Source: SIG607 sp045592625 | GTDB taxonomy: Bacteria > Bacillota > Clostridia > Oscillospirales > Acutalibacteraceae | Assembly: GCA_045592625.1 (NCBI GenBank) | Contig: JAZNVC010000001.1 | Location: forward strand, 138,491 to 202,490 | DNA: 64,000 nucleotides | Reading direction: 5' to 3' | Shown: piece by piece, positions 15,397-24,246 of the stretch | Layout: every line of letters begins with the position of its first letter | Position numbering within the stretch: position 1 is the stretch's first letter | Translations under genes and position numbers: made by a program | The notes under the pieces: model-generated | What the model saw: only the letters and a program-made list of their open reading frames with translations | Database searches by the model: none | Told to the model about the DNA's origin: nothing

Positions 15397-16824
15397 ATGG
15401 GTAAAAAGATTATAAGAACAGTGTTACTTTTTGTATCGCTAATAACCCTTATTATGTCCACTGTCAATACCACTCTTTGCTATGTGGCTTCAAAAACCGA
15501 CACTCTGACTAATATTTTCAAGCCCCAAGATAAAATAACAAATGGAATTTCAGTAATAAAAAGGGTAGAGCATCCTTTTGGAAAAGATTACGTAATACCC
15601 GAAAATATTGCCTTTGATTTCACTCTTTCTTTTGGTGCATACTATGCCGAAACAACACTTAAAACAGCACAGGGCGAAATGAAGACCGATAGTAACGGCG
15701 ACCTTACCGTAAAGGTTAAACCTAATATTCCCTTTACTGTAGAGGGAATTGACGTAGGAAGCAGCGTTACCATAAAGGAAAACGACTTTTCGGCAGAAGG
15801 TTTTGCCAAAAAAGGCGAGGACGAAAAAACCGTTCTTGTTCCCGAAGTAAGCTTCGTAGAGGCTGAATTTGTAAATACCTATACCCCAAAAGCAACCGAC
15901 ATAAAGGGGATAACCCTAAAAGGCAAAAAGGTGCTTGAGGGCAGAGACTGGAAAGAAAAAGACTGCTTTTCCTTTCTGTTAGAATATAGAAGTAACGGTC
16001 AATGGGTAAAGCTGGATAAACAGACAATAACCTATAGTGAAGAAAACTTTAAACCCGAGTTCGATTTCACCAAAGCCATTTCTAAACTCTCCTTTACTAT
16101 GGCAGGTGAATATGAATTTCGTATGACCGAAGAAAAGGGCGAACTCAAGGGTATGGTTTACGACGCTACTGTGAACACCTTTTCCCTTTGCGTCACAGAC
16201 AAAGATATGGACGGACAACTTGAAATTTCCGACGTAAAAAACGGTGAACATACTACCTCAACCCGATATGAAAACGGATTTTCCATTAACGTTGTCTTTA
16301 ATAATACCTTTAAACCTCCGGTACCTGAAGACAGGTCCGTTCATATCTCTGTGACAAAACTCATTACCAATAAAGGTAGTTATAAACGCAGTCCTGAGGG
16401 CTTTGAATTTGTGCTTCTTAACAGCGAAACTGCTGAAGAATATACCGCAAAGACCGATGCAAACGGTGACGGTAAAATAGAGATTACTCTTTCAAATGAG
16501 GATATTGACAATACCCTTGTCTTTAAGCTTTATGAAAAGCATGGCAAAGAAAAGGGCGTGACCTATGACACAAGGGTTTATAAAGTGGAGATTAAGCCCT
16601 ATTTGAATGAGGATTACGAAATAACAGCAGACTTCTTTGTTGACGGATTAAAAACAGAGCTGGTTAATGCGGAATTTACCAACATATGTGATATTGATAA
16701 ACCTGTTAATCCCGATACGAGAATGGATAAGAGCGTTTATTTCTGGATGCTCCTTGCGTTTATTAGCGGTACGTCCTGTATTGTGATTATAATTACCGAT
16801 AGATGCAAAAGAAAAACCGAGTGA
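15397..16824 (+). CDS. FctA/Spy0128-type pilin-like protein with SipW-type leader
   Basis: This 475-residue exported protein begins like a SipW substrate (STVNTTLCYVASKTDTLTNI), then has an N-terminal Cna-B-like domain and two FctA/Spy0128-like domains (from ITLKGKKVLEGRDWKEKDCF and from VHISVTKLITNKGSYKRSPE). Spy0128 domains carry Lys-Asn isopeptide bonds; candidate lysines and FxNTF-type strands are visible. The C-terminus has NPDTR, a hydrophobic span (about 446-467) and a basic tail, resembling an NPxT sorting signal. No sortase gene lies in the window. It probably forms or caps a surface fibre. Confidence 0.82.
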   Translation: MGKKIIRTVLLFVSLITLIMSTVNTTLCYVASKTDTLTNIFKPQDKITNGISVIKRVEHPFGKDYVIPENIAFDFTLSFGAYYAETTLKTAQGEMKTDSNGDLTVKVKPNIPFTVEGIDVGSSVTIKENDFSAEGFAKKGEDEKTVLVPEVSFVEAEFVNTYTPKATDIKGITLKGKKVLEGRDWKEKDCFSFLLEYRSNGQWVKLDKQTITYSEENFKPEFDFTKAISKLSFTMAGEYEFRMTEEKGELKGMVYDATVNTFSLCVTDKDMDGQLEISDVKNGEHTTSTRYENGFSINVVFNNTFKPPVPEDRSVHISVTKLITNKGSYKRSPEGFEFVLLNSETAEEYTAKTDANGDGKIEITLSNEDIDNTLVFKLYEKHGKEKGVTYDTRVYKVEIKPYLNEDYEITADFFVDGLKTELVNAEFTNICDIDKPVNPDTRMDKSVYFWMLLAFISGTSCIVIIITDRCKRKTE

Positions 16825-16830
16825 TGAAGG

Positions 16831-17010
16831 ATGAATAAAAACAAAAAAGAAGAATTTGAAAAATGTGTGGTTTGCGGATGTGTTACTCAAACCCCCGTTG
16901 ACAGACCGATAAGCAAACGCACCAACTATGTAATAGGCGTCGGCGAGGTTTGCAGTAAATGTTTATTGGAGGTTTACTGCAATATAAACCCTTTCGACAA
17001 TGAACTATGA
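16831..17010 (+). CDS. Small CxxC zinc-knuckle-like protein, last gene of the surface operon
   Basis: A 59-residue open frame starts at ATG 16831, 6 bp after the FctA-like gene, and ends just before a strong terminator. It contains CVVCGC (residues 12-17) and CSKC (about 41-44), enough for one zinc site or two redox pairs. No signal peptide is present, so it should be cytoplasmic. Its position and clean terminator suggest a genuine gene; function is unknown, perhaps regulatory. Confidence 0.65.
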   Translation: MNKNKKEEFEKCVVCGCVTQTPVDRPISKRTNYVIGVGEVCSKCLLEVYCNINPFDNEL

Positions 17011-17011
17011 C

Positions 17012-17042
17012 AAAAAACAGCCTTTTTTAAGGCTGTTTTTTT
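17012..17042. terminator. Terminator of the surface operon
   Basis: AAAAAACAGCC (17012-17022) pairs with GGCTGTTTTTT (17031-17041) around an 8-base loop. A- and T-runs let it serve both the surface operon and the converging ruvX gene. Confidence 0.9.
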
Positions 17043-17052
17043 ATGGCAGTAA

Positions 17053-17484
17053 TCAGTTACTGCCCTCTTTACTGTTCTTTTTAAATTTAAGATAATCTTC
17101 TAAAATTAAAACTGCGGCGACGGCGTCTATTATTTCCTTGCGTTTTTTACCGCGGGTATCGGTGTAGTTTAGGGCTGTGTGTGCGCTGACTGTGGTAAAT
17201 CTTTCGTCGTAAAGATTAACGGGGATAGAAAGAATTTCTCTTAGATTTTCTGCAAGAGCCTGACATTCCTGTGCACTGTCGCCAAGGCTTCCGTCGGTTC
17301 TTCGGGGAAGTCCCACAACTATTTCGTCCGCCTTTAAAGTAAGGGCGGCTTCTTTTATTTTGCCAATAAGTTTTTCGCTGTTATATTCGGTTATTACCGT
17401 ATGGGGAAAGGCAAAACTTTCACCTTTGTCGCTGTAGGCAATTCCTGTACGTGCCTTGCCTCTGTCAACGCTCATTATTATCAT
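17053..17484 (-). CDS. ruvX: Putative pre-16S rRNA nuclease / Holliday-junction resolvase family RuvX
   Basis: This 143-residue protein belongs to the YqgF/RuvX RNase-H-like family: MSVDRGKARTGIA at the N-terminus carries the first catalytic Asp (usually DPGxxRIG), EIVVGLPRRTDGS follows, then LYDERFTTVSAH, and IDAVAAVLILEDYL at the end carries the last Asp. Family members process the 5' end of 16S rRNA. AGGGGTA lies 6 bp before ATG 17484. The gene is oriented against its neighbours, and nothing ties it to the surface genes. Confidence 0.9.
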   Translation of the reverse strand: MIIMSVDRGKARTGIAYSDKGESFAFPHTVITEYNSEKLIGKIKEAALTLKADEIVVGLPRRTDGSLGDSAQECQALAENLREILSIPVNLYDERFTTVSAHTALNYTDTRGKKRKEIIDAVAAVLILEDYLKFKKNSKEGSN

Positions 17485-17635
17485 AAAAATACCCCTAAAA
17501 ATCTTTTTACATATATTTTACTATTTTTATATATTTTTATCAATAGGCAAATGGCACAATATATAGTTGTGTTTTTGGTATGTTTCGCCTATTTGGTAGA
17601 TAATAAAAAAACCATAGACATATAATAGAAAAAAC

Positions 17636-17664
17636 TTGCGTAAATAGTATATAAATGATATAAT
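17636..17664 (+). promoter_or_regulatory. Promoter of the giant adhesin gene
   Basis: TTGCGT (17636-17641), a 17-bp spacer and TATAAT (17659-17664) lie 76 bp upstream of the adhesin start. It makes this gene independent of the SipW operon's promoter. Confidence 0.75.
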
Positions 17665-17740
17665 TTAATTGTAAAATTAGCGTGGGTTAGTGCCCTTTGC
17701 TGCGTAATGTACGGTCTTATTCTTGAAAGAGGTAAAAACA

Positions 17741-20700
17741 ATGAAAAACACAAAAAACTTAACCTTCAAAAAACTATTATCGGTATTTCTTGCTGTAGTA
17801 ATGGTTTTCAGTATGATTCCTATGTTGGTTATGAACGTAGGTGCTGCTGCCGACTTTACTAAGGTTACCGATCCTTCCACAGTTAATGACTGGAAGGCGT
17901 TCTTCGGTCCTAAAACTGAAAACACCACTTGGGCAGGCGGCGTATGGTCCGATAAATCTGTTTTTTCAACCGTAGCAGATTATATTGCTGCTACCGATGA
18001 GGTTGAAGGAAATGATTTTAACCTTTCCATAGATAATAAGAATTTCCTTGTTGCTCTTTCTACTATTGCATCTTCAAAGAGTGTGGAGGGCTATTCTACC
18101 CTGCCTACCGATACCATTTTAGTCCTTGACCTTTCGGGCAGTATGGACGTAGACCAAGGGACAGACCCTTACGTTACAATGGTTAATTCGGCAAACAGCG
18201 CTATTGAGGAACTGTTAAGCCTTAATGCAAATAACCGAGTAGGCGTTATTGCCTATAGCGGTAATACCAATCAAAATGATGCGGCAACCTCCTCTACTGC
18301 AACCGTAATACTTCCTCTCGGCAGATGGGAAAAGGGTATAGACAGCAGTAATAACAGAGTATATCTTGTATCTTCATGGCGTCAGAACAATAGCACAAGA
18401 AACGGTGTAAAGGTAGCATCAGGCGTTACCGGAACCATTGCTGAAGGTGTAAAATCCACTTTTAGCACAAATAACAGTAAACAGGTTACAGGCGGTACAT
18501 ATACGCAAAACGGTATCTATAAAGCTCAGCAGATGTTCAGCGAAGTAACCTATACTACTGTGCAGGAGGGAATTCAGGCAGGTGCAAAGCGTAAGCCTGT
18601 TATGGTAATTATGTCTGACGGCTGTCCCACTATTGCTTCCACAAATTATACTAATATTGGGACCTCCAACTCAGGTGACGGTACCGAAACAAATTACGGC
18701 AGTAACGGTATTGCATTTATGACACAGCTTACTGCTGCGTGGGCAAGAGATAAAATTGAAGAAAAATACGACAGCGAACCGCTTGTTTATACTTTAGGTC
18801 TTAACGTGGGAAATAAAGCTCCCGCATTAAGTCTTCTTGACCCTTCAAATAACACCTCGACCGATTCTTATTGGACTACCTTTAAGGGCTTAAAAGACAA
18901 AACTAATAAAACTATGACGGTTCAGATAAGAGTAAACGGAACCGAAAACAAAACCATAACCTACACCGCTCCTGTTAACGAAGAACGGGGATGGAGTGAA
19001 GATTACGTAACTAAATATTTTGGTGCAAACAGCGTTTCGTCCCTTAACAAAGCCTTTGAGGATATTGTTGAGCAGATAGTTATTCAGTCCCTTTACTATC
19101 CCACTCTTGTAAGTGACGGCAACAGCATTGACCATGACGGTTTTCTTGAATTTGATGATTATATCGGCAAGAATATGGAGGTTAAGGCTGTAAAGGGCAT
19201 TCAACTGGGAAGTAAGCTTTATGACGGCAGTACCCTTGCTAAAATGATTTATCAGGGCGGAATGGGAACTGTAGATGCTCCTACAGAAGCTGGTAATAAT
19301 ATGGTATGGGCTGTTAAATCCCGTATGGGTATTGAAGATACCTCTGTTGCAAGAGAGCTTATAGGTAAAGCCTATGCATCAGGTCAGCTTTACTACCATA
19401 TTAATGAAGACGACGGTACTGTTGAGTACAGCAACTATATAGGTTGGTATGCCGACAAGGACGGAAAGTACGTTGCTTTCTGGGATGGCGAGGATGCTTC
19501 TCTTAATGCAGTTCCCGAAAATATTAAAGAAAAGGTAGTTTATGCAAATAAATCCTACGGCTATTACGATGCAGTAGGCGAAGGTCACAGAAAGACCGAT
19601 ATGATGTATGCTACCATACTTGTGCGTACAACCGTTAACGGCGAAGCACAGGGCATTGCAGATGCTACCGAGACAGGCGACACCAGAGTTATCGGTAAAA
19701 TCCCCGCTTCTCTTATTCCTCTTGTTGAATATGACATTCAGCTGAACGGAACCGATCCTTTAGATCCTGCATCCCTCACCATTAAGGGAGCAACCGCACC
19801 AAGCCGTTTGCTTTATGAGGTAGGACTTAGCAGTAAAATCGACCTTTTGGATATTGAAAATACTGCTCCCGATAAGCTGGTTAAAGATGCAGACGGAAAT
19901 TACGTGTTCTATACTAACCAATGGGATGATATAGAAAGCGACGGATATCAATATAAATACAGCGAAAATCATAATACCATTTCTTTCTTTGAACCAAGTA
20001 AGGAAAATGAGCGTTACTACTATAACATAGATACCCCCATTTATACCGATACTAACGGAACTCTTTATAACAGTAGCAGTGCTCCCACCTATAATGTTAA
20101 TAAACCCCTTTACCACAGAACTGTAATCTATAAAGTAGAGGGTAACAAAACCGTAGCAGAGTGGCAGTACGAGCAGATTTCAGAGCACGTATTGACTCAC
20201 GAGGGCGATATTGCTAAAAAGCAAGATAATACCTGGTATGTAACAGCAGGTACTATCCATCATTACTTTGGCGATTACGTAATGGAAAAGGCTAAGAACG
20301 AAACGGGCACCATAAAATGTTCCGATATGCCCTTTGTTCACGACCTTGAGGTTGGCGTAAACCATAACGAATATCACGTTGACTCCTTCCTTGGAAACAA
20401 CGGTAAATTAACCTTTGATGCTTACGAGGGTATTAAGATTTCCAAAACAAGCGATGCTACCATTACCGATAAAACCTTGGATTTCGAATTCAACGTAACT
20501 GCTGACCTAAACGGAGAGCTTACTCTTATTAAAGAGAATGCTTTGGGAGAGAGAACCGAAAGCGAAATTAACTTTAACGGTGCATACACTGTAACCCTTA
20601 AGCACGGTGAAAGCTTCTGGCTGTTAGGCGAAGCACTTATAGGAAAGACTGTAACTGTTAAAGAAAATACACAGGGTAAAGATTATAAGGTACTGAGCGT

Positions 20701-23700
20701 AAACTCAGACAAAAACCTTGAGGAAGCGGTTATTAATGTTGCTTCAGGCGTTATTGCCTCTGCTCAGTTTATAAATACTATTCCGCAGGAAGGGGACGTT
20801 GTTATAGCCAAAACTGTGGTAAGCAGTATCGACGGACATTTTGATGACAGCTTCTCCTTTGAAATTGCTTTAGAGGGTGCACAGGCACAAAAGAGTTATG
20901 ACCTTGTGTTCTCAAACGGCACTACCGATACTATTACCGATGCAGGAAAGGTTATTACCTTAAAGCACGGAGAAAATGTTGCAATAAGAAAACTGGAAGA
21001 AAATGTGGTAGTTAAGGTTAAGGAAATAAATATTCCTAAAGGCTTTGCTGTAGATGAAACCGAAAAGAGCGTTACAGTAGAGGCAGGCGAGCTTCACTAT
21101 ATTTCCTTTACCAATACCTACAGTGCTTCTCCCACACTTCCTGCAGATATAAACATTACTATAAATAAGAATCTTCTTGATGATAACGGTAATGCTGCTG
21201 ACTGGAACGGCAAATTTGCCTTTAAGGTGCAGTATTTTGACGGAAATGATTATGTTGATATAAAAGATGCCGAAATAACCTATTCAAAGAACTCAGCAAA
21301 CAGCGTGGGCGTTGACATTCTTGAAAATAAGACATACGATGCTGTAGGTGACTATTACTACAGAATAGTAGAGGTAGTTGACGAGGATAACGTTAAGGCA
21401 GGTATAGTTTACGATACCACCTATTGCAGATTTGTTGTAAGAGTAGCCGATGACGGCGAAGGAAAACTTTATATAAGCGAAGTTGCAAATATTTCCGATA
21501 CACAGATAAGCGGTAAAAACGTTACTGCAGAATTTAACAACAACTATAAGGTTAACGGTGCGGCAGAGGTTATTATAGATATTAACAAGACCGTTAAAAA
21601 CATTCATAACCAGACTGCAAACCTTCTTCCTGCAGGTTATAGCTTCTCTCTTTATCCCGCAGATGAAGACTTTAATATAACAGGCTCTGCTGTAGCTGTT
21701 TCTCCCGAAACTGCCGCTGCAGGCACAGCAAGAATATCACTTGTCTTTGACAAAATTGATCTTGCCGGCACTCATAATTATGTATTAAAGGAAAACGGCG
21801 GAAATATTCAGGGAGTAGGTTATACAGACAAAGAATATCACGTAACAGTAGTTGTTGGTCATAGCAACGGTTACTATAACATTTCTGTTAAGTTGATGGA
21901 TGAAAACGAAAAGGTTATCAAAGAAACTTCGGCTTCTGCCCGTGAAGGCAATATAGTTGCCGTGGCAGAAATTGACGGTGCTGACTTTGAAAACACCTTT
22001 ACTCCCGGTGAAGTTATTTTAACCACCGACCTTACGGCAAACAAATTCCTTGTGGGCAGGGATATTGTCAATAACGACAATTTCCGCTTCGGTCTTTTTA
22101 AGGCAGATTCTTCCTTTAATGCAGGAGATATGTTAAAAGAAGCAACTGCCGACATGAACGGTCTTATAAGCTTCGGCAAGATTTCTTATAATGACGAAGG
22201 CAAACGTTATTATGTTGTTCGTGAAATTATTCCGAGCGAAGCCGTAAATAATAAGCATAACGGCATCACCTACGATACAAAGGAATATCATATCAGCGTA
22301 GATGTAACAGGCGACAGCACAACAGGTAAACTTTCGTGTGCTTATGAAATTACCCTTAACGGTCAGCCGGTTAATGTGATAACCTTTAATAACGTTTACG
22401 AAACCGAGCCTGTCAATGCTACTATAAACGGCACAAAGACCCTTTTAGGCGGTATAAGAAAGCTACAATCCCGTGCATTCAGCTTTGAACTTCTTAAAGA
22501 CGGACAGGTAATAGATACTGTTCATAACGGTCTTCCCACCGACGATTATATCGCACCCTTCTCCTTTAACCTCAGCTATACCGAGGCGGGTGTTTATACC
22601 TATACAGTACGTGAAAAACTGCCTAAGAATATAGATGCAAACGGCAAATACGCCGGAGTTAAGTGGGACCAAAACGTATATCCCGTAACCGTAACCGTAA
22701 CCGATAACGGTACAGGTGCACTGACCGCCGAGGTTGATTATAATAACAGCAGTAATGCAGTAGCCTTTAGTAACACCTATTCTGTTGAAGCGGTGAAAGA
22801 AACCATTTCGCTTACCAAAAAACTTTTGGGCGATAAAATTGAGAAGTATGTTGGCGAAAAGGCATTCAGCTTCCAGCTTTATTCTGCAACACTTGACGAT
22901 AACGCAGTAACACCCGTAAATCTTATAGATACTGCATCCAACGATGCAAACGGTAACGTTACCTTTGGAGAAATTACCTATAATACTATAGGCGGTTATT
23001 ATTACATTATTAAAGAAGCTGTGCCCGAAGAAAAGGACGAACTAATGGTTTACGACTCGGCATACTTTATTGTGGAAATCGACGTAACCGATAACCTTTC
23101 AGGACAGCTTGTAACCACCAAAAAGATTACAAAGGTGTTAAACTCAGAAAAAACCGAAGAAACCCAGATAATCTTTAATAATGAAATCAAACCCGAAAAG
23201 CAGTCTGTAAATATTACAGGTGAAAAGCAGTACAATAAGAATCTTAAAGACGGAATGTTCACCTTTGAACTTTATCAGGCTCTTAAAGATGCCGATGGTA
23301 ATGTTAATGCTGTTGGTGAGGCTGTTCTTACCGTATCTAACATAGGAAAGAATTTCAAGTTTGAGGATGTTAACCTAACAGATGATGAAGGCAATATGGC
23401 TAAGACCGAATATCTTACCTATAGTAATGAGGGCGAGTACTACTACGTAGTAAAAGAGGTGCTTCCCGAAGGTGCCGAGGATGGTAAGAAGGACGGTATT
23501 AAGTACGATACCAAGGAACACGTTGTTAAGGTTACGGTAAGAAAGGTTCTTGACGATACGGGCAGAGATGTTCTTAGCGTTCAGGTAGAAAGCGACGATA
23601 ACGGACTTATTGTTGTAAACGAATATTCCACCTTGGATGCTCAATATACTATTGAGGCTAAAAAGGTTCTCGAAGGCAGAGAACTTGAAAAGGGAGAATT

Positions 23701-24115
23701 CGAGTTTGCTCTTTATGATAAGAACGGTGCAGAGATTGACGTCAAGGAAAACGATAAGGACGGTAAGATAGTATTTAAAACCCTTACCTTTAAGGAAGCG
23801 GGAACCTATAATTACACCGTTAAGGAAAAAATAGACCAAACCGAAAACGGAATGGAATATGATACCAGAGAATATAGTGTAATCATTGAAGTTGCCGATA
23901 ACGAAAAGGGTAGTTTAGTGGCTACGGCTCAGTTCAAAGTAGGCGATGAAGAACAAAGAAGTGTTGAATTCGTCAATAAATATAAAGAGCCTCTACCCAC
24001 TCCTGACACATCAGATACAAATCACATTGCAGTGCTCAGTGTTATTGCAGGTGTTTTGGCTCTGGCAATTATAATTCTTCTTATTTACAAAAATAAAAGA
24101 AATAAAACTGATTAA
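17741..24115 (+). CDS. Giant VWA-domain surface adhesin with tandem FctA/Spy0128 repeats
   Basis: This is a 2124-residue exported protein. A signal peptide (about 1-37) is followed by WAGGVWSDKSVF and a von Willebrand A domain with MIDAS motif DLSGS at 130-134. After a long middle region come two Cna-like domains and about seven FctA/Spy0128 repeats (nt 21150-23990). Each repeat begins with a lysine-containing strand (for example ISLTKKLLGDK), has a conserved acidic strand such as YYYVVKEVLPEG, and ends in FxNTY or similar, fitting Lys-Asn isopeptides. The C-terminus has TPDTSDT, a membrane span and a basic tail. ATG 17741 follows AAAGAGGT. It is a rod-like, probably pilus-tip-type adhesin. 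Confidence 0.9.
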   Translation: MKNTKNLTFKKLLSVFLAVVMVFSMIPMLVMNVGAAADFTKVTDPSTVNDWKAFFGPKTENTTWAGGVWSDKSVFSTVADYIAATDEVEGNDFNLSIDNKNFLVALSTIASSKSVEGYSTLPTDTILVLDLSGSMDVDQGTDPYVTMVNSANSAIEELLSLNANNRVGVIAYSGNTNQNDAATSSTATVILPLGRWEKGIDSSNNRVYLVSSWRQNNSTRNGVKVASGVTGTIAEGVKSTFSTNNSKQVTGGTYTQNGIYKAQQMFSEVTYTTVQEGIQAGAKRKPVMVIMSDGCPTIASTNYTNIGTSNSGDGTETNYGSNGIAFMTQLTAAWARDKIEEKYDSEPLVYTLGLNVGNKAPALSLLDPSNNTSTDSYWTTFKGLKDKTNKTMTVQIRVNGTENKTITYTAPVNEERGWSEDYVTKYFGANSVSSLNKAFEDIVEQIVIQSLYYPTLVSDGNSIDHDGFLEFDDYIGKNMEVKAVKGIQLGSKLYDGSTLAKMIYQGGMGTVDAPTEAGNNMVWAVKSRMGIEDTSVARELIGKAYASGQLYYHINEDDGTVEYSNYIGWYADKDGKYVAFWDGEDASLNAVPENIKEKVVYANKSYGYYDAVGEGHRKTDMMYATILVRTTVNGEAQGIADATETGDTRVIGKIPASLIPLVEYDIQLNGTDPLDPASLTIKGATAPSRLLYEVGLSSKIDLLDIENTAPDKLVKDADGNYVFYTNQWDDIESDGYQYKYSENHNTISFFEPSKENERYYYNIDTPIYTDTNGTLYNSSSAPTYNVNKPLYHRTVIYKVEGNKTVAEWQYEQISEHVLTHEGDIAKKQDNTWYVTAGTIHHYFGDYVMEKAKNETGTIKCSDMPFVHDLEVGVNHNEYHVDSFLGNNGKLTFDAYEGIKISKTSDATITDKTLDFEFNVTADLNGELTLIKENALGERTESEINFNGAYTVTLKHGESFWLLGEALIGKTVTVKENTQGKDYKVLSVNSDKNLEEAVINVASGVIASAQFINTIPQEGDVVIAKTVVSSIDGHFDDSFSFEIALEGAQAQKSYDLVFSNGTTDTITDAGKVITLKHGENVAIRKLEENVVVKVKEINIPKGFAVDETEKSVTVEAGELHYISFTNTYSASPTLPADINITINKNLLDDNGNAADWNGKFAFKVQYFDGNDYVDIKDAEITYSKNSANSVGVDILENKTYDAVGDYYYRIVEVVDEDNVKAGIVYDTTYCRFVVRVADDGEGKLYISEVANISDTQISGKNVTAEFNNNYKVNGAAEVIIDINKTVKNIHNQTANLLPAGYSFSLYPADEDFNITGSAVAVSPETAAAGTARISLVFDKIDLAGTHNYVLKENGGNIQGVGYTDKEYHVTVVVGHSNGYYNISVKLMDENEKVIKETSASAREGNIVAVAEIDGADFENTFTPGEVILTTDLTANKFLVGRDIVNNDNFRFGLFKADSSFNAGDMLKEATADMNGLISFGKISYNDEGKRYYVVREIIPSEAVNNKHNGITYDTKEYHISVDVTGDSTTGKLSCAYEITLNGQPVNVITFNNVYETEPVNATINGTKTLLGGIRKLQSRAFSFELLKDGQVIDTVHNGLPTDDYIAPFSFNLSYTEAGVYTYTVREKLPKNIDANGKYAGVKWDQNVYPVTVTVTDNGTGALTAEVDYNNSSNAVAFSNTYSVEAVKETISLTKKLLGDKIEKYVGEKAFSFQLYSATLDDNAVTPVNLIDTASNDANGNVTFGEITYNTIGGYYYIIKEAVPEEKDELMVYDSAYFIVEIDVTDNLSGQLVTTKKITKVLNSEKTEETQIIFNNEIKPEKQSVNITGEKQYNKNLKDGMFTFELYQALKDADGNVNAVGEAVLTVSNIGKNFKFEDVNLTDDEGNMAKTEYLTYSNEGEYYYVVKEVLPEGAEDGKKDGIKYDTKEHVVKVTVRKVLDDTGRDVLSVQVESDDNGLIVVNEYSTLDAQYTIEAKKVLEGRELEKGEFEFALYDKNGAEIDVKENDKDGKIVFKTLTFKEAGTYNYTVKEKIDQTENGMEYDTREYSVIIEVADNEKGSLVATAQFKVGDEEQRSVEFVNKYKEPLPTPDTSDTNHIAVLSVIAGVLALAIIILLIYKNKRNKTD

Positions 24116-24120
24116 TTAAA

Positions 24121-24152
24121 AATACGGCTGTGTTAACCGACACAGCCGTATT
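24121..24152 (+). terminator. Terminator of the adhesin gene
   Basis: A 12-bp perfect stem, AATACGGCTGTG with CACAGCCGTATT, an 8-base loop and a following TTATTT tract. Confidence 0.9.
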
Positions 24153-24184
24153 TATTTCTGATTTGTTAATATTTTTTACTTCTC

Positions 24185-24213
24185 TTGACTATTTAACTTT
24201 AAAGATATAAAAT
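24185..24213 (+). promoter_or_regulatory. Promoter of the LtaS-like/CapA operon
   Basis: TTGACT (24185-24190), a 17-bp spacer and TAAAAT (24208-24213) precede the operon. Confidence 0.8.
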
Positions 24214-24246
24214 AATGGTAGTATTTTTTTGAAGAGAGGGAAAAAC

